Assembly (NCBI GenBank): GCA_963169105.1
Contig: OY720642.1
Coordinates: 20,082,965 to 20,146,964 of the forward strand
Direction: 5' to 3'
From: Ceriagrion tenellum
Taxonomy: Eukaryota; Arthropoda; Insecta; Odonata; Coenagrionidae
Length of the DNA: 64,000 bases
Every line of letters starts with the position of its first letter. Position 1 is the stretch's first letter. The notes under the pieces are model-generated. The model was not told the DNA's origin. It worked only from the letters and a program-made list of their open reading frames with translations, and ran no database searches. The translations under genes were made by a program, and so were the position numbers. Positions 58,461 to 64,000 of the stretch are shown one piece after another.

Positions 58461-59380
58461 TTAAGGGTAGGCTATTGATTGCTGGAAGACCAACTTGATT
58501 GAGACTTGAAAGGAAATGTTTCGATTTATAATAACTTATTTTCGGCTTAAATGAAACTTATACTTTATCTCTGAATTCGTTCATTACCTCCTTAAAATTA
58601 AGTAAGTTCCTGGTTTTGCAGATAGAAATCATTAATTACTCAAGATCTGTTGCAGCACTGAAAATATAATCACACACAAAATCTGAATTTAAACATGTGA
58701 ACTCATCATTTATTGATCACAGCAGTATTTTGTAACGATTTACAATGATGGATTACTAATTTTCCTCGGAAATAAAATCTTCTTAAATTGACTCATATTT
58801 GGTGAATTTGACTAAAAGAAAATTGTTTTGTGATTAGAATTTATGATATTTGTGTTATTTGGCATTTTAATACAAAAATGTAACCAAAGTTTGCGTTTCC
58901 TGATTTATTCTCTTTCTAAACCAATGAAACCCTTAATGCTGCTGCTAACGATGTGTGACATGAAAATATATATTTTCTAGCAATTTGTAAGCTACACGTT
59001 TATCGATAGCTGCGTAAATGATAATAATTACTGTGCACGTTATAATGCCATGAGTGAAGAAATAGCAAATTATTTTGTTTTTTCATGAAGCGCTGCTGCG
59101 GTGTTTAAACTTAAAAAAATATTTGTGTAAAGTAGAACTACGGTGGGATCGTGTAAATCCGCTGATCTGGTTAAAATTGAAAATTATAATACATTGCTCT
59201 TTGTTGAGCTCAGTATTATGCAGGTTCGATTTTTCTGTATTTCCAAATACATCTCGGCGTTCCAACTATTTTTTGGTTGTAATTGTGGCATAAAGTCGTA
59301 GTACATACTATTTTCAGGCGAAGAGTATTTGTAAAATTTAAGCCGAAAAACTCGTCTGTGTTAAGGCAATGAGTTATCCC
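58461..59380. other. AT-rich non-coding DNA
   Basis: Nothing recognised. Confidence 0.4.
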
Positions 59381-59960
59381 GGAGAAGCTTTAATTAGATT
59401 AGTTGTTTTAATTACTATAGTTTCTTTCTCAATGATATTAAAACCTCCGAAATTATTCTGCAAAATACGGCCAATTCCACGGGCTAAAGTTGAAGGAGTT
59501 TAATTCGTGATTCAGTGGAAATATTCAGTTTCCTCTGCTGTAACGAGCGAAAGAAACAAAACTTTGGCCCATGCTTTTAATTCTCCCTGGACCCACTGCG
59601 CTCCACGAAATGCATTCACCAACCCAAGGTGTAATTGGAGTCGAGAGTATCAGTAATTGCAGCCTTTAATACTTTCCAGCGAATCATGGAATCGCACTAA
59701 CTAAAGTTGGTACGAGCGAGGAAAATTAAGAAACCCAGAGGTGAATACTTATTCTGGCATTTCCCTCTCGGCCGGGCATATCCACCAAAATGAAAGTCAA
59801 CGTCCTGGCTCCTAAAAGGGAGATTATCCAGCTTTGCTTGCTCCTGCTAATTACATCTCCACAATCCTAAAATCACTGACGTTGTAATTCTCTCTCTGTC
59901 TCTCATTAGCAATAACGTATTTAAATATTTCCAAATGTGTAATGCAATAATTTAAGCCAT
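59381..59960. other. Stretch rich in homeodomain-type words
   Basis: Several TAATTA, TAATTG, CTAATTAC and TTTAATTC words occur in moderately balanced DNA (for example 59390-59420, 59498-59508, 59630 and 59848). No coding signal. It may be an enhancer-like conserved element, but in AT-rich DNA such words also arise by chance. Confidence 0.15.
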
Positions 59961-62500
59961 AAATTCAATCTCCGGCATGTTTAAGCGTATTGTCTTTAAT
60001 ACGTACCGCAGTGTTCTTTATCCCTTTATGCTTGAACTTTCATGTATACCACTTTATGCTTGATTTAATTCATATTGGGCAGGAAAGTATAATGACTCTA
60101 CGCTTTTTCGTCAGTGTGCTGTTATAATAACTAATCTAGTGACAATTTTAAATTAGGTAATTATTAACAGTTAGAATGTCGATTGTGCTAGAACACGGTG
60201 CATCATGGTGATTATATAAGGTATCTATGATAATTATAACCTTTTGTAGCATTTTATACCGCACAAAATGCACATATTTAAACAAAATTCGTTGAAGTAT
60301 ATTAATTTCTTAGTTTATGAATTCTAAAGTCCCCATTTGCTATGTTCTACCTCTATATATTGTACCACTTTTATTTGCATTCTCCTTTTCACTTTCTCCA
60401 TTTTTTAATTCGCAAAACGTTTGAATCCCTATGAATATCTGCACCTCAGTACATATTTGTTTTCACAATTACCCTGGCAATACAATAGTCTTTTCCTCCC
60501 TGTGCCTATGTCCACGGCTTTGTGTCGTTTGGTAAAAGACTAATCATTCGTGTCTCGATGATAAAAAATATGGTATCTCTACATTTTCACTCTATTTGAA
60601 TATATATCTCAATGAATAAAAAAACTAAACCATTCTAACATGATTTGGGAAATTACATAAGGTTTATGGTCGGTCCTAGACGGGATGAAATCACGATTTC
60701 CGGTATAGTTTAGTGACCACTACAACCTGACCTGTTTTATGATTTTTAAACTTTCATTTTCGTGTAAAGTTTTCAGTGCTTTTTCGTGTCATTTATCTGA
60801 TATCGGTGTACGTACTAAAATTATTACAATTAGGGTCACTTACTAATGCATTGGAAGAGTGTAATAACTTCATTGGAAGCATATTAAACCAGGATTTAGA
60901 AATATTCGGACGTAAGGGGAATAATATTTCACTCCTCGGTGAGTTTTAACATTCACTGAGATTTTATCTAAACGGAGGACTGGAAACTAGTAGTAAATAA
61001 TTAAAATTAGACCTCCTGTTAACGTCTTAATTCTATATCTATCGTATGATATCGATATACTTGCAAATTATAGATGAGAATTATATGAATTGGTGAATTA
61101 TAATGTTTACAAGTGCATTGGACTTTTGAGTTGAAATATTACAGTAAAAATGATATTAACTTTTTTAATTATCATAATTTATTAATAACAAGTTTATCCC
61201 TTCCTGTAATATAAGTGTATCCAATACGGTTGCTAAACTTAAGTTTTGCTGTTTCAGATCGCTTAAACTCGGTAGAATGATTGTTGTGTGCTGAATCCCA
61301 TGTTTTTTCCTGTATGTATCACTCTAAGTCCTGCTTGAAAAATATGGTTGTATGATTTTGCGATATTCTGGGACATAGATGGTGATGAAGTGGGATGGAA
61401 TCACTGAAGTACTATAAAATTTCTGGGGATGGTAACTTAAACATCATTGGTGGTGAAGGTAATGCACAAATTGTGTAGACTTATGTATTAAATGATAAAA
61501 AACCGAACGGAATGGGCCATTATGGGTTGGGTGTCGCTGGGTTGATTTTGGTCGTATCCAGAGCTTTGAAGCTCGACAACTAGTTAGGTCCATAACCTTG
61601 TGGATTCGTGGTATGTGTGTATTTATCCCAATCCAGGGGAATGTTTACTTTTCGTCCTGCATGTCACACTTTAGCATACAGAAGGCTTTAAATTATGCAG
61701 AGGTCTAAATGAAGGGTGAATTGAGCCATTATATTGTCTACGAAATTGAGGTCTGATTGAATTCGTCATCAGCATAGAAGCCATAGGTGCGAGAAGCCTC
61801 GTTCCGACTGTGTTAGCGGCATTGAATTCGTGATAAATAGAAAAAGAACTTTATTAAGTCGATAAAGTCTTCCCTTTTTTTACCTTTTGCCAATATTGCC
61901 GCTGTGAGCGTAAGCTACTGATTCCTCGCTCGGAATGAGGTCAGTTTTTTTCTGAAATTTGTAATTCCAATAAAGTTCTACATATTTTCTTCATCTACCC
62001 GTTTTTGTGGTAAAAGATTGTGCCGTGGAAAAATATTTCTGAATACGTTTACCTCAAGCGACTTTTTTTCGGCAAAATACCTTCATAATTCTGTTTAACG
62101 GTAGAGTACGAGGTAGAAACGGCTTACTAAAATATGAGACATTGTTTTGAAGTCCCAAGTTTCTTATTTCTGCATTAGAGTTGTCCTTAAGTCTAAATGG
62201 TGCCTGAGTGCGGCTTTTGCTAAAGACTCTATTGTAAGCATGGCCTTTGTTGCTTATTACAAAGTTTCAACGAATATTTCCTCTAAAATATGTTCAAGTT
62301 AAGAAATTTAATATTTCTACCTTAAAGCGCAAAGGTCGAGTTGACGTGAAATTAAATGCAAAGTGCGGCTTAACTCGGGAACGTCTGAAAGAATGCAATG
62401 TCACCTTGAGTAGAAATGATCATGTCTTTTCATTTAAAAATTCCCTTTTCCAATGCCTCCGTCCCTCGAGATAAAGTATAGCATTTAAAAAAATTTCATA
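59961..62500. other. AT-rich non-coding DNA
   Basis: No gene or repeat could be named. The frame at 62247-62474 has no motif. Confidence 0.4.
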
Positions 62501-63050
62501 AACCGGCGAAGAAACCCTTGAACTTTCATCGCTCCGTCCCACAAGCCAGGCTTCTCTCGCGCCCTGCCCAAATATTTTATGTACGCGAGCATTTCCTATA
62601 TTTCGACCTTGGTCCTCTTCTCCTTTACCCCGCCTTCTCCCAAACAGCGCACCTTTCGGCAGAATTCTCTTCGGCAGAATTCGGCAGAATTGGTCGTGAG
62701 ATGGTGGCCAGAAGAGGGTTCTTTGGCGAGAGTGTTACGGGGGAGTGAGGAGGCAATGTGACTCATTGAATCCTCCAGGGCGAATGCCTCCCATTATTGT
62801 ACTCTCGTTCTTTCCTACACTTCTTCCATCTCCCCACCATTTTCTCCTCCGCCCAATACTCTTCCCTTGGCTGGATAGAAAATCTCTCTTTCCAGCCGCT
62901 TTTCCTCTTATTCCCTGGCTTCATACCTCATTTAATCGGGCAATGTTTGTATTATGCTGCTTACATGCTGTGATTATTTTATCCCTCGTTGAGTCAATTA
63001 TCTTTTACACTCTTGCTGTATATATTTTCACTGCTGTTTTTCGCTGACCA
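62501..63050. other. Pyrimidine-rich block with small tandem repeat
   Basis: C/T-rich on the + strand, interrupted by a G-rich patch at 62690-62755. At 62655-62693 the unit TTCGGCAGAATT occurs three times in a row, with a two-base gap after the first copy. Overlapping frames are compositional. Confidence 0.45.
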
Positions 63051-63228
63051 TCAGTAATTCTCTCACATCCTCACTCCAAAGCTGTATTTGTGATTTTTTA
63101 TAGCTAGGTATACAATTTAAACTGGTTTTAAATACCCGTGAATGATTATCATGGTTTCTATCATCTTAAACTATTGAACGAGCATTTATTGTGCGCTTTT
63201 TCATATCTTTATATAGATATGAAATATT

Positions 63229-63610
63229 TTTCTCGAAAACTACCGAACCAATCCTCCTGAAAGTCGGTATATTGGGGTTTTTGGGTACGAGTAATCCATT
63301 GGACATTGGACATAAGGACTGTAAAGACCCCAAGGCCCCAATTTAACTCATATTCAGTGCCAAGGTGTAGTGTTGAAATGCAACATTGTAAATTTTTCTC
63401 TGGTTTTAACAATAGCATATTTATTTGGCAACCTGAGCAATGGCCGTAAACGGGAAATAAGGCCCAGGCACTTTACGCCTTATTTTATAAATGACCATAT
63501 CGGCGTATGTGTATGCACACAGTTTCTCGAAAACTACGGAACCTGTTCTTCTGAGATCGTGTCTTTAGAGATTTTAGAGCACGAGGAATCTATTGGGCCT
63601 AGTTTACTTC
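63229..63610 (+). repeat. Two diverged direct copies of a dispersed repeat
   Basis: TTTCTCGAAAACTACCGAAC at 63229 recurs as TTTCTCGAAAACTACGGAAC at 63523. About 50 bases further on, ACGAGTAATCCATTGG (63286) recurs as ACGAGGAATCTATTGG (63571). The copies are thus about 290 bases apart and diverged in between. CTCGAAAACTAC phrases of this kind are common inside non-autonomous arthropod repeats. No coding capacity. Confidence 0.5.
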
Positions 63611-64000
63611 CACAAAAGCGCTTCTAGCTTAGAAATTACCAATGACGTAGAAAATTACCAATTATGTTCTTTGACAAAGAACACATTTATTAATGTAAAA
63701 ATGAGGCTATTACCTCAACGAGATAATTATAGCAACGGGCTGTTATGTAAAAAACTCAAACAATGATATCAGCGTTCATCGCCTAAGTATCTTACGAACT
63801 TTTCCTCGTCCATTCTTCATATTGTAAGAGCTATGTTTATATGAAGATAGTATTTTTACAAATTATTAGCTCCATCTCACATAGAAATAACTACAGTTAT
63901 TAAAATCCATTGAATTGCTGATAGTCTATCTATTACGCATAAAACCGATGAGTATATCGAGAGATATGAGGCAAAATGAAATGAAACTAAAAGAAGCGAT
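63611..64000. other. AT-rich non-coding DNA
   Basis: Nothing recognised up to the end of the window. Confidence 0.4.

Overview
The window reads as nuclear DNA of an animal, most likely an arthropod and probably an insect. It is AT-rich and almost free of long open frames. What can be recognised is decayed transposable-element sequence: mariner, Penelope-like, P-like, Crypton-like tyrosine recombinase, a long-TIR DNA transposon, a piggyBac-type MITE and tRNA-derived SINEs. That mix is typical of insect and other arthropod genomes. No host gene can be called with confidence, so the window is either intergenic or part of one or more very long introns. Species and chromosome cannot be told from the sequence.

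Layout. 0.7-1.35 kb: mariner relic. 2-7.2 kb: alternating AT-rich DNA and C/T- or G/A-rich blocks, with a dispersed-repeat segment at 4.9-5.6 kb. 7.5-16.2 kb: a cluster of hammerhead-ribozyme-like motifs with Penelope-type structures. These are a lone motif at 7.5 kb, an inverted repeat at 8.7-9.05 kb, a Penelope-like GIY-YIG relic at 13.8-14.75 kb and a large inverted repeat at 15.8-16.2 kb. 19.3-20 kb: P-element-like transposase relic. 23-29 kb: several pyrimidine-rich blocks and a candidate minus-strand SINE. 30.3 kb: a 45-bp-stem hairpin insert between 12-bp direct repeats. 35.8-37.6 kb: tyrosine-recombinase pseudogene between inverted motif pairs. 40.1-40.5 kb: a minisatellite built on CACCCATGGGTG and bounded by perfect 25-bp inverted repeats. 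41.96-42.55 kb: piggyBac-type MITE with TTAA flanks. 50.6-50.9 kb: tRNA-derived SINE with a 13-bp target duplication. 51.27-54.26 kb: 3-kb DNA transposon with ~410-bp terminal inverted repeats and a broken, truncated transposase gene. 55.5-60 kb: more GC-balanced stretches that could be regulatory or conserved non-coding DNA. 63.2-63.6 kb: two diverged copies of a dispersed repeat.

Every protein-coding relic carries frameshifts, stops or missing catalytic parts, so none should now be active. The genes do not form a pathway. They are independent insertions of different ages. The least conventional items are the palindromic minisatellite with inverted termini, the hairpin insert with target-site-like flanks, the hammerhead-like cluster and the long-TIR element. 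Family names rest on remembered protein motifs and structural hallmarks, not on any database search. Block boundaries given as region entries are approximate.
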